This document shows positions 24,329-36,027 of a stretch of 64,000 nucleotides of DNA, piece by piece. The notes beneath the pieces are model-generated. The model had not been told where the DNA came from. It searched no databases and worked only from the letters and a program-made list of their open reading frames with translations. A program made the position numbers and the translations under genes. Each line of letters begins with the position of its first letter. Positions within the stretch are counted from its first letter, which is position 1. The DNA comes from Lysobacter sp036697405 (GTDB lineage Bacteria; Pseudomonadota; Gammaproteobacteria; Xanthomonadales; Xanthomonadaceae): positions 62,001 to 126,000 of the forward strand of contig NZ_JBAHWA010000009.1 in the NCBI RefSeq assembly GCF_036697405.1, given 5' to 3'.

Positions 24329-25183
24329 TCAGCTCAAGCGCGACAGCACGCTCAGGGTCGGCTTGGACAGATTGAGCGTGTAGAAGTGCAGGCCCGGCGC
24401 GCCGCCGTCGATGAGGCGCTGGCACAGCTGCGCGACCACGTCGGCGCCGAACTCGCGCAGGCTGTCGACATCATCGCCGTAGGCGAGCATGCGCTGCTGG
24501 ATCCAGCGCGGAATTTCCGCGCCGCACAGATCGGAGAAGCGGCGCAGCTGGCTGAAGTTGGCGATCGGCATGATGCCCGGCACGATCGGCACCTCGATGC
24601 CGGCCGCGCGCACGTCGTCGACGAAGCGGAAGTAGGCGTCGGCGTTGTAGAAGTATTGGGTGATCGCGCCGTTGGCGCCGGCGCGGACCTTGCGCTTGAA
24701 GTTCTCCAGATCGCTGTGCGCGTCGCGCGCCTGCGGATGCATCTCCGGATAGGCGGCGACTTCGATATGGAAGTGGTCGCCGGTCTCGGCGCGGATGAAC
24801 TCGACCAGCTCGTTGGCGTAGCGCAGGTCGCCGGCGCTGGCCATGCCCGAGGGCAGGTCGCCGCGCAGCGTGACCAGGCGGCGGCAGCCGATCTGGCGGT
24901 ACTGGCTGAGCAACTGGCGGATCTCGTCGCGGGTGCCGCCCACGCAGGACAAATGCGGCGCCGCGTCCAGCCCATGGCCCTCGCGCAGGCGGCGCACGGT
25001 GTCCGGGGTGTAGCTCAGGGTCGAGCCGCCGGCGCCGAAGGTGCAGGACACGTAGTGCGGCTTGCGCGCCTTGAGCTTGGTCGCGGTCTTGTCCAGCTGC
25101 GCGCGCTGCTCGTCGGTCTTGGGCGGATAGAACTCGAAACTGATCGGCAGCATGGGCGGGGCGGGCGAGGGAGTGGCGTCCAT
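24329..25183 (-). CDS. metF: 5,10-methylenetetrahydrofolate reductase
   Basis: The 284-aa TIM-barrel flavoprotein matches MetF: 'ISFEFYPPKTDEQRAQLDKT', 'YVSCTFGAGGSTLSYTPDTVRR', 'PHLSCVGGTRDEIRQLL', 'LVTLRGDLPSGM', 'VAAYPEMHPQARDAHSDLEN', 'TQYFYNADAYFRFVDDV' and 'VPGIMPIANFSQLRRFSD'. It reduces methylene-THF to methyl-THF, the methyl donor for methionine synthesis, and so works with ahcY and metK in this window. A 14-bp perfect palindrome sits directly upstream and overlaps the ribosome-binding region, so expression is probably controlled by a repressor. Confidence 0.97.
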   Translation of the reverse strand: MDATPSPAPPMLPISFEFYPPKTDEQRAQLDKTATKLKARKPHYVSCTFGAGGSTLSYTPDTVRRLREGHGLDAAPHLSCVGGTRDEIRQLLSQYRQIGCRRLVTLRGDLPSGMASAGDLRYANELVEFIRAETGDHFHIEVAAYPEMHPQARDAHSDLENFKRKVRAGANGAITQYFYNADAYFRFVDDVRAAGIEVPIVPGIMPIANFSQLRRFSDLCGAEIPRWIQQRMLAYGDDVDSLREFGADVVAQLCQRLIDGGAPGLHFYTLNLSKPTLSVLSRLS

Positions 25184-25191
25184 GGTATCTC

Positions 25192-25205
25192 TTCATCGCG
25201 ATGAA
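25192..25205. promoter_or_regulatory. Palindromic operator candidate upstream of metF
   Basis: TTCATCGCGATGAA is a perfect 14-bp palindrome, 8 bp upstream of the metF ATG, overlapping the likely ribosome-binding site. It lies in a short AT-rich spacer between divergent metF and the GNAT gene. A methionine-cycle regulator such as the ArsR-type SahR is one possible binder; this is inference only. Confidence 0.5.
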
Positions 25206-25295
25206 ATAAAACAATGTATGCCCGGGGCCTTGATCGCCGCCCCGGCCGGCCCAAACCTCGCTCTAGACTCCATAGCGCGCATACGGTGAACACGC

Positions 25296-25973
25296 ATGTC
25301 CGAACAGGTGCTCGACAACCCGATCTGGGAATCCCTGGCCAGCCGGCACCGCGCCTTGGCGCTGCGTGCCGGTGCGGCCGCGCGCTATCCGGCCCAGGTG
25401 GCGCCGTTCCTGGGCGTGCCCGAGGCGGGCGCCAGCGTCGAGGACGCGCTGCAAGCGCTGGTGCCGGCCGGCGACACGGCGCTGGTGCTGGGGCGCGCGC
25501 CGGCGGTGTCCGCGCGCTGGGAGCTGCAGCACCTGGCCGAGCTGGCGCAGATGATCTGCGACCGGCCGCTGGCACCGGTGGACGGCCCGGAGATCGTGGC
25601 GCTGGACGAAAACCGGCGCGAGGACGTGCTGGCGCTGACCGCGCTGGTGTACCCGCACTACTTCCGTCCGCGCACGCCCGAGCTGGGGCGTTACTTCGGC
25701 ATTTACGAGGACGGCCGGCTCGCGGCGATGATAGGCGAGCGCATGGGCATGGACGCCTACACCGAGATCAGCGCGGTGTGCACGCATCCGGACTTCAACG
25801 GCCGCGGCTACGCGCGCCGCCTGCTGGTGTTCCTGTCCAACGACAACCACGCGCGCGGGCTCACCCCGTTCCTGCACGTGAGCCAGGAGAATCCGCGCGC
25901 GGTCGGCCTGTACCAGCGCAACGGCTATCGGCTGCGGCGCGAGATTCCGTTCTGGTCGTTGCGGCGCGCGTAG
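25296..25973 (+). CDS. GNAT-family acetyltransferase (FR47-like)
   Basis: The 225-aa product has a C-terminal GNAT domain: 'FGIYEDGRLAAMIGERM', 'EISAVCTHPDFNGRGYARRL' (the acetyl-CoA loop R/Q-x-x-G-x-G/A variant) and 'PFLHVSQENPRAVGLYQRNGY'. The N-terminal 90 residues are a divergent half with no motif. FR47-like enzymes acetylate small molecules or amino acids; the substrate here is unknown. It is transcribed divergently from metF across a 112-bp spacer. Confidence 0.87.
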   Translation: MSEQVLDNPIWESLASRHRALALRAGAAARYPAQVAPFLGVPEAGASVEDALQALVPAGDTALVLGRAPAVSARWELQHLAELAQMICDRPLAPVDGPEIVALDENRREDVLALTALVYPHYFRPRTPELGRYFGIYEDGRLAAMIGERMGMDAYTEISAVCTHPDFNGRGYARRLLVFLSNDNHARGLTPFLHVSQENPRAVGLYQRNGYRLRREIPFWSLRRA

Positions 25974-26057
25974 GGGTAGGTGCCGCGCGCGTTCGTGACA
26001 TGGCGACGATGCGGTGCGCCTTCGGCTTACCGCATCCTACGAAGGCGCGGCTGTGAG

Positions 26058-26127
26058 GTAGGAGCGGCATGAGCCGCGACCGCGCCCCCGCGGCTGCTTG
26101 CGTGGTCGCGGCTTGCGCCGCTCCCAC
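26058..26127. repeat. Inverted pair of GGAGCGGCRYGAGCCGCGAC elements
   Basis: GTAGGAGCGGCATGAGCCGCGACC (26058-26081) and GGTCGCGGCTTGCGCCGCTCCCAC (26104-26127) are near-perfect inverted copies around a 22-bp spacer. It is the same family as the elements at 6.3 and 12.3 kb. Confidence 0.8.
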
Positions 26128-26170
26128 AGGGGGCAGCGCGTAGCCTGCGACGCTGTCCCATAGCGCTTGC

Positions 26171-26200
26171 AAAAGAAAACGGGCGCCGCAGCGCCCGTTT
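26171..26200 (-). terminator. Intrinsic terminator of ahcY
   Basis: On the minus strand ACGGGCGC-TGCG-GCGCCCGT forms an 8-bp stem followed by TTTTCTTTT, 38 bp past the ahcY stop. Confidence 0.85.
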
Positions 26201-26237
26201 CCGTCTTGCATCGCAACGGCCTGGCGGCCGGCGCCGA

Positions 26238-27668
<1,431 letters not shown>

Positions 27669-27741
27669 GGATGAGCTCCGATTTTTGGGGTCTGCCGTCG
27701 CGGCCGGCATGGTGCCGGAATGCGCGGTGGACCGCGGACAT

Positions 27742-27813
27742 CGGGCGCCGTTACGTTTGGAATCCGCCAAGCCTGGCCGCGCTCTTGCGTCGCGGTCGCA
27801 GCGCCCCTCGGCG
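27742..27813 (-). ncRNA. SAH riboswitch upstream of ahcY
   Basis: The minus-strand leader reads CGCCGAGGGGCGCTGCGACC, a variable hairpin, GGCCAGGCTTGGCGG, and further on GTAACGGCGCCCGA. This is the conserved core of the S-adenosylhomocysteine riboswitch (RF01057): the GGGGCGCTGCGACC strand pairs with the 3' GGCGCCC strand, and CGCCGAG/CTTGGCG closes the inner helix. It turns ahcY on when SAH is abundant. It begins a few bases after the predicted transcription start. The rest of the 301-bp gap (27669-27969) carries the divergent promoters. Confidence 0.9.
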
Positions 27814-27823
27814 AACCGGCAGA

Positions 27824-27829
27824 ATTGTA
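27824..27829 (-). promoter_or_regulatory. -10 box of the ahcY promoter
   Basis: TACAAT on the minus strand would place the transcription start at about 27816-27818, right at the 5' end of the riboswitch. The -35 region is weak (no TTGACA-like hexamer at the usual spacing). Confidence 0.55.
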
Positions 27830-27969
27830 CCGGTAGTCGCCGCCGGAAGCCGCTATTCTCGACCCGGGGAGGGCCCTGGGCCCGTCCCCGTTCATCGACG
27901 CTGCAGCCGCCGGCAGGGGATCCAGGCCGGGGCCGCCGTCTCCGCCATCACCATGCAAGCGGATCGCCC

Positions 27970-30504
<2,535 letters not shown>

Positions 30505-30524
30505 GCTTTGATCATGAAAGGGAG

Positions 30525-30553
30525 AGGGGCGCTACGGCGCCCCTTTCTTTTTT
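30525..30553 (+). terminator. Intrinsic terminator of the S9 peptidase gene
   Basis: AGGGGCGC-TACG-GCGCCCCT stem and tetraloop followed by TTCTTTTTT, 20 bp past the stop codon. Confidence 0.88.
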
Positions 30554-30598
30554 GACGCGCGGCGGAGCAGCCCGATGACGGCCAGGTCCCTCCCAACC

Positions 30599-30698
30599 CG
30601 TCATTCTCGCGAAGGCGGGAATCCAGAGCGAGGCTAATGCCGCATGGGCTGGTTACGAATGCCGCCGAACATGGATTCCCGCCTTCGCGGGAATGACG
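30599..30698. repeat. CGTCATTCYCGCGAAGGCGGGAATCCA inverted-repeat pair
   Basis: A 27-bp unit (30599-30625) and its reverse complement (30672-30698) match at 26 of 27 positions around a 46-bp spacer. It is a widespread proteobacterial intergenic repeat. It fills much of the 312-bp gap between the convergent peptidase and radical SAM genes; nothing else is seen there except the terminator. Confidence 0.85.
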
Positions 30699-30816
30699 AG
30701 CACGGTTCGCGGGAGCGACCCAAAAGAACGGAAGCGGCGTGCAAAGAGCAGCGGCGACGTGCGAAGTGCGCCGCTCGCGAGATCCGACGGAGCGCTGCGG
30801 CGCCCCGATTTTCGGC

Positions 30817-32370
30817 CTAGGTCGGCGGCGTGAGAGTGTGGATCGGTATCCGCCGCCGTGCCGGTTTGGCCAGCGCGTACTCCTGCGTCGACAACGACTC
30901 GCCCCAGAACGCTTCGACGCTGGGCCCGTTGCGGGTGCGGCCGCCGGCGAAGAAGAACTCGAACAGCTCGCGCAGCCATACGCGCCGGCCCATGCGCACG
31001 TACCAGCGCATGCCCTTGAGCACTTCGCGATCCGGATGCAGCAGGCTGCGGTAGAGCGCGCGCGGCCGCAGCTGCACGATCGCCTCGATCGCCTTCACCC
31101 ACAGCAACACCCGCCACGGCGGCACCCGGCTGGTCGCGAGCACCTGGTGTTTGTAGTCCCATTTGCGCGCGTCGGTCTGGATCACGCGCCGGTCGGCGAC
31201 GCTGTCGTAGTAGGGCGTCCAGCGGTGCGGCGTCACGTACAGCAACTGGATCTGGTCGGGGTCGTAGCGCAGCAGATGGCGCAACGAGTTCCAGTAGTCG
31301 CGATCGCGCTCCTCGTCGAAGCCGACCACGTAGGTCGCCATCGAAATGATGCCGTGCGCGCGCAGCAGGCGGATCGCCTCGCGGTCCTCGCTGGCGCTGG
31401 CGCCCTTGCGGATCCTGCTCAGGGTGGCCTCGGAATAGCTCTCGATGCCGAGCAGGAAGCGGATCACGCCGGCGCGTTTGTACAGGTGCAGTATGTCGGC
31501 GTCGCGCACGATGTCGCCGGCACGGGTCGAGCCGACCAGGGTCAGGTCGACGTTCTCGGCGATCAGCGCCTCCAGGAACGCCTTCCAGGCCTTGCGCGAG
31601 CCGGTCGGCAACTCGTCGGCGAAGTTGATCAGGCGCACGCCGTGTTCGCGATGCAGGCGCGCGAGTTCCTTGGCGAACTTCACCGGGTCGCGATGACGCC
31701 AGCGCGACCAGAAGCCGCGCTGCCCGCAATAGCTGCACAGGTAGGGGCAGCCGCGCGAGAACTGCACCACCACCGCCTTCATGCCGCCCCAGTAGGAATA
31801 GCGGTCGTGGTCGATCAGCTCCCAGCCGACCCGACACTGGTCCAGGTCCAGGATCATTTCGGCCTGACCGGTCTCGACGATGCGGCCGTCCGGGCGGCGG
31901 TAGGCCAGGCCGGGCACGCCGGCCAGGTCCTCGCCGCGCGCCAGCGCCTGCGCCAGCAGCGTGGCGGTGCGCTCGCCTTCGCCGCGCACCACCACGTCCA
32001 GCGCCGGCTCGTTTTCCAGCACGTCGCGCCAGTGGTAGGTCGGGTAGACGCCGCCGTAGACGATGCGCAGCTGCGGGCGTTCGCGCTTCAGGCGCGCGGC
32101 GATGCGGGCGATGGTCGGGTGCGCCGAGGTCGAGCCGGAATGGCCGACCATCAGCAGGTCGGGCGCACGGGCGAGCACGCGCCTTACGATTTCGTCGATC
32201 GACAACGGACCGAATTCGGCGTCCAGCAGTTCGACCGCGAACCCCGCGTCGATCAGCGGCCCGCCGATGCCGAGCAGGCCCAGCGGCGGCAGCTGTTCGC
32301 GCGGGATGCGGCTGCCGATCGCGGTGTGCGGCGGATTCAGCAGCAGGATGCGGAAGTCGCAAGGGTTCAT
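30817..32370 (-). CDS. B12-binding-domain radical SAM protein (BchE-like)
   Basis: The 517-aa product has an N-terminal cobalamin-binding Rossmann domain ('ILLLNPPHTAIG', 'LGLLGIGGPLIDAGFAVELL', 'LLMVGHSGSTSAHPTI', 'VYGGVYPTYH') and a radical SAM core with the [4Fe-4S] motif C-x3-C-x2-C in 'FSRGCPYLCSYCGQRGFW'. The downstream part has 'INFADELPTGSRKAWKAFL' and 'RFLLGIESYSEATL'. It resembles the anaerobic Mg-protoporphyrin cyclase BchE and hopanoid or lipid methylases, which use SAM and cobalamin to functionalise inert C-H bonds. The actual substrate is unknown; photosynthesis genes are absent. A small membrane-protein gene starts the operon, 21 bp upstream. Confidence 0.88.
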   Translation of the reverse strand: MNPCDFRILLLNPPHTAIGSRIPREQLPPLGLLGIGGPLIDAGFAVELLDAEFGPLSIDEIVRRVLARAPDLLMVGHSGSTSAHPTIARIAARLKRERPQLRIVYGGVYPTYHWRDVLENEPALDVVVRGEGERTATLLAQALARGEDLAGVPGLAYRRPDGRIVETGQAEMILDLDQCRVGWELIDHDRYSYWGGMKAVVVQFSRGCPYLCSYCGQRGFWSRWRHRDPVKFAKELARLHREHGVRLINFADELPTGSRKAWKAFLEALIAENVDLTLVGSTRAGDIVRDADILHLYKRAGVIRFLLGIESYSEATLSRIRKGASASEDREAIRLLRAHGIISMATYVVGFDEERDRDYWNSLRHLLRYDPDQIQLLYVTPHRWTPYYDSVADRRVIQTDARKWDYKHQVLATSRVPPWRVLLWVKAIEAIVQLRPRALYRSLLHPDREVLKGMRWYVRMGRRVWLRELFEFFFAGGRTRNGPSVEAFWGESLSTQEYALAKPARRRIPIHTLTPPT

Positions 32371-32391
32371 GCCGGCCGCTCCTGGCGGGAA

Positions 32392-32622
32392 TCAGCGACG
32401 GCGGCGGGAGAGGGCGCGCAGCGCGGCCCGGGCCAGGCCGACCGCGCCGACCACCGCGCCGCTCGCGATCAGCGCGAACCCGATCGGTATCAGCGCGAAC
32501 GGCTCGTGCAGCAGGCCGTTGCCGTCGATGCTGGCGCCGATCAGGCGGAACGCGATCAGGCACAGGCTGCCCAGGAACAGCAGCGACACGGCGATTTGCG
32601 AGGCGAGGGACGGGCTGGACAC
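32392..32622 (-). CDS. Small two-helix membrane protein upstream of the radical SAM gene
   Basis: The predicted 76-aa product starts at GTG (32622) with an AGGAG ribosome-binding site 7 bases upstream. It reads MSSPSLASQIAVSLLFLGSL and onward, with two hydrophobic helices (about residues 8-27 and 40-66) and an Arg-rich C-terminus. I recognise no family. It is 21 bp ahead of the radical SAM gene on the same strand, so they are probably co-transcribed and it might position the enzyme or its lipid substrate at the membrane. Confidence 0.6.
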   Translation of the reverse strand: MSSPSLASQIAVSLLFLGSLCLIAFRLIGASIDGNGLLHEPFALIPIGFALIASGAVVGAVGLARAALRALSRRRR

Positions 32623-32746
32623 GGCGATGCTCCTGAGCGGCGATGGCGTCAGGCTGGGCCGTGCGGGTGCGCGCAGGATGAGGCGTCTGTGAAGCGAAGG
32701 TGCGGCTGCCGGCCGGACGGCCCCAGCGCTCCGCCGCTCTTCCTTC

Positions 32747-32775
32747 CCTTTTGAAAAAGGGGGGAGGGGGATTGG
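32747..32775. repeat. Partial copy of the C/G-rich hairpin element
   Basis: CCTTTTGAAAAAGGGGGGAGGGGGATTGGCTT is a half copy of the element seen at 3.0 and 8.4-8.5 kb, in the 224-bp gap before metK. Another degenerate half copy lies at about 36864-36905 after the LpxH-like gene. Confidence 0.6.
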
Positions 32776-32789
32776 CTTCCCACCCCCGC

Positions 32790-32820
32790 AAACGAAAACG
32801 GAGCGCCGAGGCGCTCCGTT
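32790..32820 (-). terminator. Intrinsic terminator of metK
   Basis: On the minus strand ACGGAGCGC-CTCG-GCGCTCCGT forms a 9-bp stem followed by TTTTCGTTT, 27 bp past the metK stop. Confidence 0.85.
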
Positions 32821-32846
32821 CCGGGCGATGCGCGGGCGCGCAGCGC

Positions 32847-34070
32847 TTACTTCTTCAAGCCGGCGTCCTTGCGCAGATCGTCGGCCTTGTCGGTCTTTTC
32901 CCACGAGAACGCGGTCGCGGTGTGCTTCTTGCCGGCGGCGTCGACGTAGCTGACTTCCTTGGGCTTGCGGCCGAAGTGGCCGTAGGCCGCGGTCAGCTGA
33001 TAGACCGGGTGGATCAGGTCCAGCATCTTGACGATGCCGTACGGGCGCAGGTCGAAGTGCTTGCGGATCAGCTTCTCGATCTTGTCGTCGCTGATCTTGC
33101 CGGTGCCGAAGGTGGTGACCGAGATCGAGGTCGGCTCGGCCACGCCGATCGCGTAGGACACCTGCACTTCGCACTTGTCGGCCAGGCCGGCGGCGACGAT
33201 GTTCTTGGCGACGTAGCGCGCGGCGTACGCGGCCGAACGATCGACCTTGGACGGATCCTTGCCCGAGAACGCGCCGCCGCCGTGACGGGCCATGCCGCCG
33301 TAGCTGTCGACGATGATCTTGCGGCCGGTCAGGCCGCAGTCGCCGACCGGGCCGCCGATCACGAAGATGCCGGTCGGGTTGATGTGGACCTTGCTCTTGG
33401 GCAGCTTTTCCAGCCAGGCCTTGGGCAGCACCGGCTTGAGGATGTGCTCGTACACGCCCTCGACCAGGTCCTTCTGCTTGATGCCCGGATCGTGCTGGGT
33501 CGACAGGACCACGGCGTCGAGGCCGGCGACCTGGTGCTTGTCGTCGTAGCGCAGGGTGACCTGCGACTTGGCGTCCGGACGCAGCCACGGCAGCTTGGAG
33601 TTCTTCTGCTTGCGGACCTTGGCCTGCTGCTCGACCAGACGGTGCGAGTAGTAGATCGGCGCCGGCATGAATTCCGGGGCTTCGTTGCAGGCGTAGCCGA
33701 ACATCAGGCCCTGGTCGCCCGCGCCCTGTTCTTCCGGCTTCTTGCGATCCACGCCGGCGGCGATGTCCGGCGACTGCTTGCCGAGCATGTTGATGATCGC
33801 GCAGGTGTGGCCGTCGAAGCCGACGTTGGAATTGTTGTAGCCGATGTCGTTGATCACCTTGCGCGCCAGCGACTCGATGTCGACCCAGGCCGAGGTGGTG
33901 ACTTCGCCGGCGACGATCGCCGCGCCGGTCTTGACCATGGTCTCGCAGGCCACGCGCGCGCGCTTGTCCTGGGCCAGGATCGCGTCCAGCACCGCATCGG
34001 AAATCTGGTCGGCGATCTTGTCCGGATGGCCTTCGGACACGGACTCGGAAGTGAACAGGTAGCTGGACAT
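32847..34070 (-). CDS. metK: S-adenosylmethionine synthetase
   Basis: The 407-aa product is MetK: 'YLFTSESVSEGHPDKIADQI' at the start, 'GAGDQGLMFGYACNEAPEFM', the P-loop-like 'GGGAFSGKDPSKVDRSAAYA' and 'DRKKPEEQGAGDQG'. It makes SAM from methionine and ATP in the cytoplasm. It completes, with ahcY and metF, three methyl-cycle genes in 10 kb. On the minus strand TATCAT, about 40 bp upstream of the ATG, may be the -10 box. I see no SAM or SAH riboswitch in its short leader. Confidence 0.98.
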   Translation of the reverse strand: MSSYLFTSESVSEGHPDKIADQISDAVLDAILAQDKRARVACETMVKTGAAIVAGEVTTSAWVDIESLARKVINDIGYNNSNVGFDGHTCAIINMLGKQSPDIAAGVDRKKPEEQGAGDQGLMFGYACNEAPEFMPAPIYYSHRLVEQQAKVRKQKNSKLPWLRPDAKSQVTLRYDDKHQVAGLDAVVLSTQHDPGIKQKDLVEGVYEHILKPVLPKAWLEKLPKSKVHINPTGIFVIGGPVGDCGLTGRKIIVDSYGGMARHGGGAFSGKDPSKVDRSAAYAARYVAKNIVAAGLADKCEVQVSYAIGVAEPTSISVTTFGTGKISDDKIEKLIRKHFDLRPYGIVKMLDLIHPVYQLTAAYGHFGRKPKEVSYVDAAGKKHTATAFSWEKTDKADDLRKDAGLKK

Positions 34071-34266
34071 CGGGCGAATATCCTTCGATTCGGATAAAAA
34101 GATGGCCGCCTATGATACAGGCTCGGCCGGTTCGGCGCATTGTGCCCATTTCCGGCGTTGCCGGGTCGTTAAGCGGCTGTCACACGGCTGAAGCGCCAGC
34201 GCCATCGGACTGTCTCCGGGCCGGCTCAGGCTGCGCGGCATACCGCCGCCACCGCGACGCCAGCAC

Positions 34267-36027
34267 ATGCTGCAACTCGAACGCCGCCTGCAAGAACGCT
34301 TCCCGCAGTGGTTCCGGGGCCGCCGCGAGCGGCTGGCCCGGCCGCTGCTGCGCACCATCGGCCGCTGGTCGAAATTCGACGCGGTCGACGGTTTCCTGGC
34401 CGAGAACGGCCACCTGCGCGGCTTCGCCTTCGTCAGCGCCGGCCTGGAGTTCCTGCAGGCCCGCTACACCGCCGACCCCGCCGAGAAGCAGCGCATCCCG
34501 GCCAGCGGACGCTTGCTGGTGGTCGCCAACCATCCCTCCGGTGCGATCGACGCCCTGGCCCTGCTGGACCTGGTCGGCAGCGTGCGCCGCGACGTGCGCA
34601 TCGTCGCCAACGACCTGCTGCAGGCCCTGGACGGACTGGACGGGCTGATCCTGCCGGTCAAGATCCTCGGCGGCCGGCCCAGCGCCGAGAGCCTGCAGGC
34701 GATCGAGGCGGCGCTGGAGGCCGAGCAGTGCGTGATCGTGTTCCCGGCCGGCGAAGTCGCGCGGCTGGGCCTGCGCGGCGTCACCGACGGGCGCTGGCGC
34801 CGCGGCTTCCTGCGTTTCGCGCGCAGGACCGGCGCGCCGGTGCTGCCGGTGCGGATCGAGGCGCGCAATTCGGCGCTGTTCTACGGGGCCTCGGCCCTGT
34901 TCAAGCCGGCCGGCACCGCCCTGCTGGCGCGCGAGATGTTCGCGCGCGGCTCGCGCCGGATCGCCCTGCGCATCGGCCGCCCGCTGACCCTGCCGGCCGA
35001 CGCCGACCCCAACCGCCTGCTGCGCGAAGTGCGGCGTGAGCTGCACGCGATCGGCACCGCGCGCGAACGCCCGGCGCCCGAGGGCCCCGAGCCGCTGATC
35101 GACGCGGTCGATCCGCTGGCCCTGCAGATCGAGGTCGCGGCCCTGACTTCGCTGGGCCAGACCTTCGACGGCAAGCAGATCCGGGTCGGCCGACTGCAGG
35201 CCGGCTCCAGGCTGCTGCGCGAGATCGGGCGCCTGCGCGAACTGACCTTCCGCGCGGTCGGCGAGGGCACCGGGCGGCGTCTGGACGTGGACCTGTACGA
35301 CAGCTGGTACGAACACATCGTGCTGTGGGACGCGGCGGCGATGAAGATCGCCGGCGCCTACCGCATCGCGCGCGGCGCCCAGGTGCTGGCCGAGCGCGGC
35401 CTGGCCGGGCTCTACACCGCCTCGCTGTTCCGCTACGCCGACGACACCGTGCCGCGCCTGGCCCAGGGCATGGAACTGGGGCGCAGCTTCGTCGCGCCCG
35501 ATTACTGGGGCAGCCGCAGCATCGATTATCTGTGGCAGGGCATCGGCGCCTATCTCGCCCGCCATCGCAAGGTGCGCTATCTGTACGGCCCGGTCTCGAT
35601 CAGCGCCGCGCTGCCGCCGGCGGCGCGCGAGCAGATCGTCGCCTACTACGCGCGCTACTACGGCGCCGACGAGGGCGAGGCGGTGTCCCGGCAGCCCTTC
35701 GCGTATCGCGCGGCGCCGCCGCAGTTCGACGAACTCGACGCCGGCACCGCGTTCCGGGTGCTGCGCGGCAATCTGGACGCGCTGGGCGCGACCCTGCCCA
35801 TGCTCTACAAGCAGTACACCGAATTGTGCGAGCCGGGCGGGGCGCGGTTCCTCGCCTTCGGCGTGGACCCGGCCTTCAGCGACGCGGTCGACGGCTTGAT
35901 CGAAGTCGACCTGGAGCGCGTGCGGCCGAAGAAGCGCGAGCGCTATCTGAGCGTGGTCGATCCGGCGGCCGAAGCGGCCGCGACGCGCCACGACGATGCT
36001 TCCGTCGCCAGCGAGAGCCGCGTATGA
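34267..36027 (+). CDS. Two-domain acyltransferase, OlsF-like (ornithine-lipid synthase type)
   Basis: The 586-aa product joins two acyltransferases. Residues about 40-270 are PlsC-like, with the N-H-P-x4-D motif 'VANHPSGAIDALALL' (the His/Asp of the usual HX4D), 'LPVKILGGRPS' and 'IVFPAGEVARLGLRG'. Residues about 310-560 resemble the OlsB/hemolysin-type GNAT N-acyltransferase: 'YDSWYEHIVLWDAAAMKIAG', 'LELGRSFVAPDY'-like 'MELGRSFVAPDYWGSRSIDY', and 'YLYGPVSIS'. The same fusion occurs in OlsF, which acylates ornithine twice to make ornithine lipids, phosphate-free membrane lipids. The order of domains fits. It overlaps the LpxH-like gene by 4 bp. The acyl acceptor is inferred, not proven. Confidence 0.85.
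   Translation: MLQLERRLQERFPQWFRGRRERLARPLLRTIGRWSKFDAVDGFLAENGHLRGFAFVSAGLEFLQARYTADPAEKQRIPASGRLLVVANHPSGAIDALALLDLVGSVRRDVRIVANDLLQALDGLDGLILPVKILGGRPSAESLQAIEAALEAEQCVIVFPAGEVARLGLRGVTDGRWRRGFLRFARRTGAPVLPVRIEARNSALFYGASALFKPAGTALLAREMFARGSRRIALRIGRPLTLPADADPNRLLREVRRELHAIGTARERPAPEGPEPLIDAVDPLALQIEVAALTSLGQTFDGKQIRVGRLQAGSRLLREIGRLRELTFRAVGEGTGRRLDVDLYDSWYEHIVLWDAAAMKIAGAYRIARGAQVLAERGLAGLYTASLFRYADDTVPRLAQGMELGRSFVAPDYWGSRSIDYLWQGIGAYLARHRKVRYLYGPVSISAALPPAAREQIVAYYARYYGADEGEAVSRQPFAYRAAPPQFDELDAGTAFRVLRGNLDALGATLPMLYKQYTELCEPGGARFLAFGVDPAFSDAVDGLIEVDLERVRPKKRERYLSVVDPAAEAAATRHDDASVASESRV

Noticed and set aside
34071..34150. SAM or SAH riboswitch before metK
   Set aside because: The leader is too short and lacks the conserved cores; only a possible -10 box is visible.
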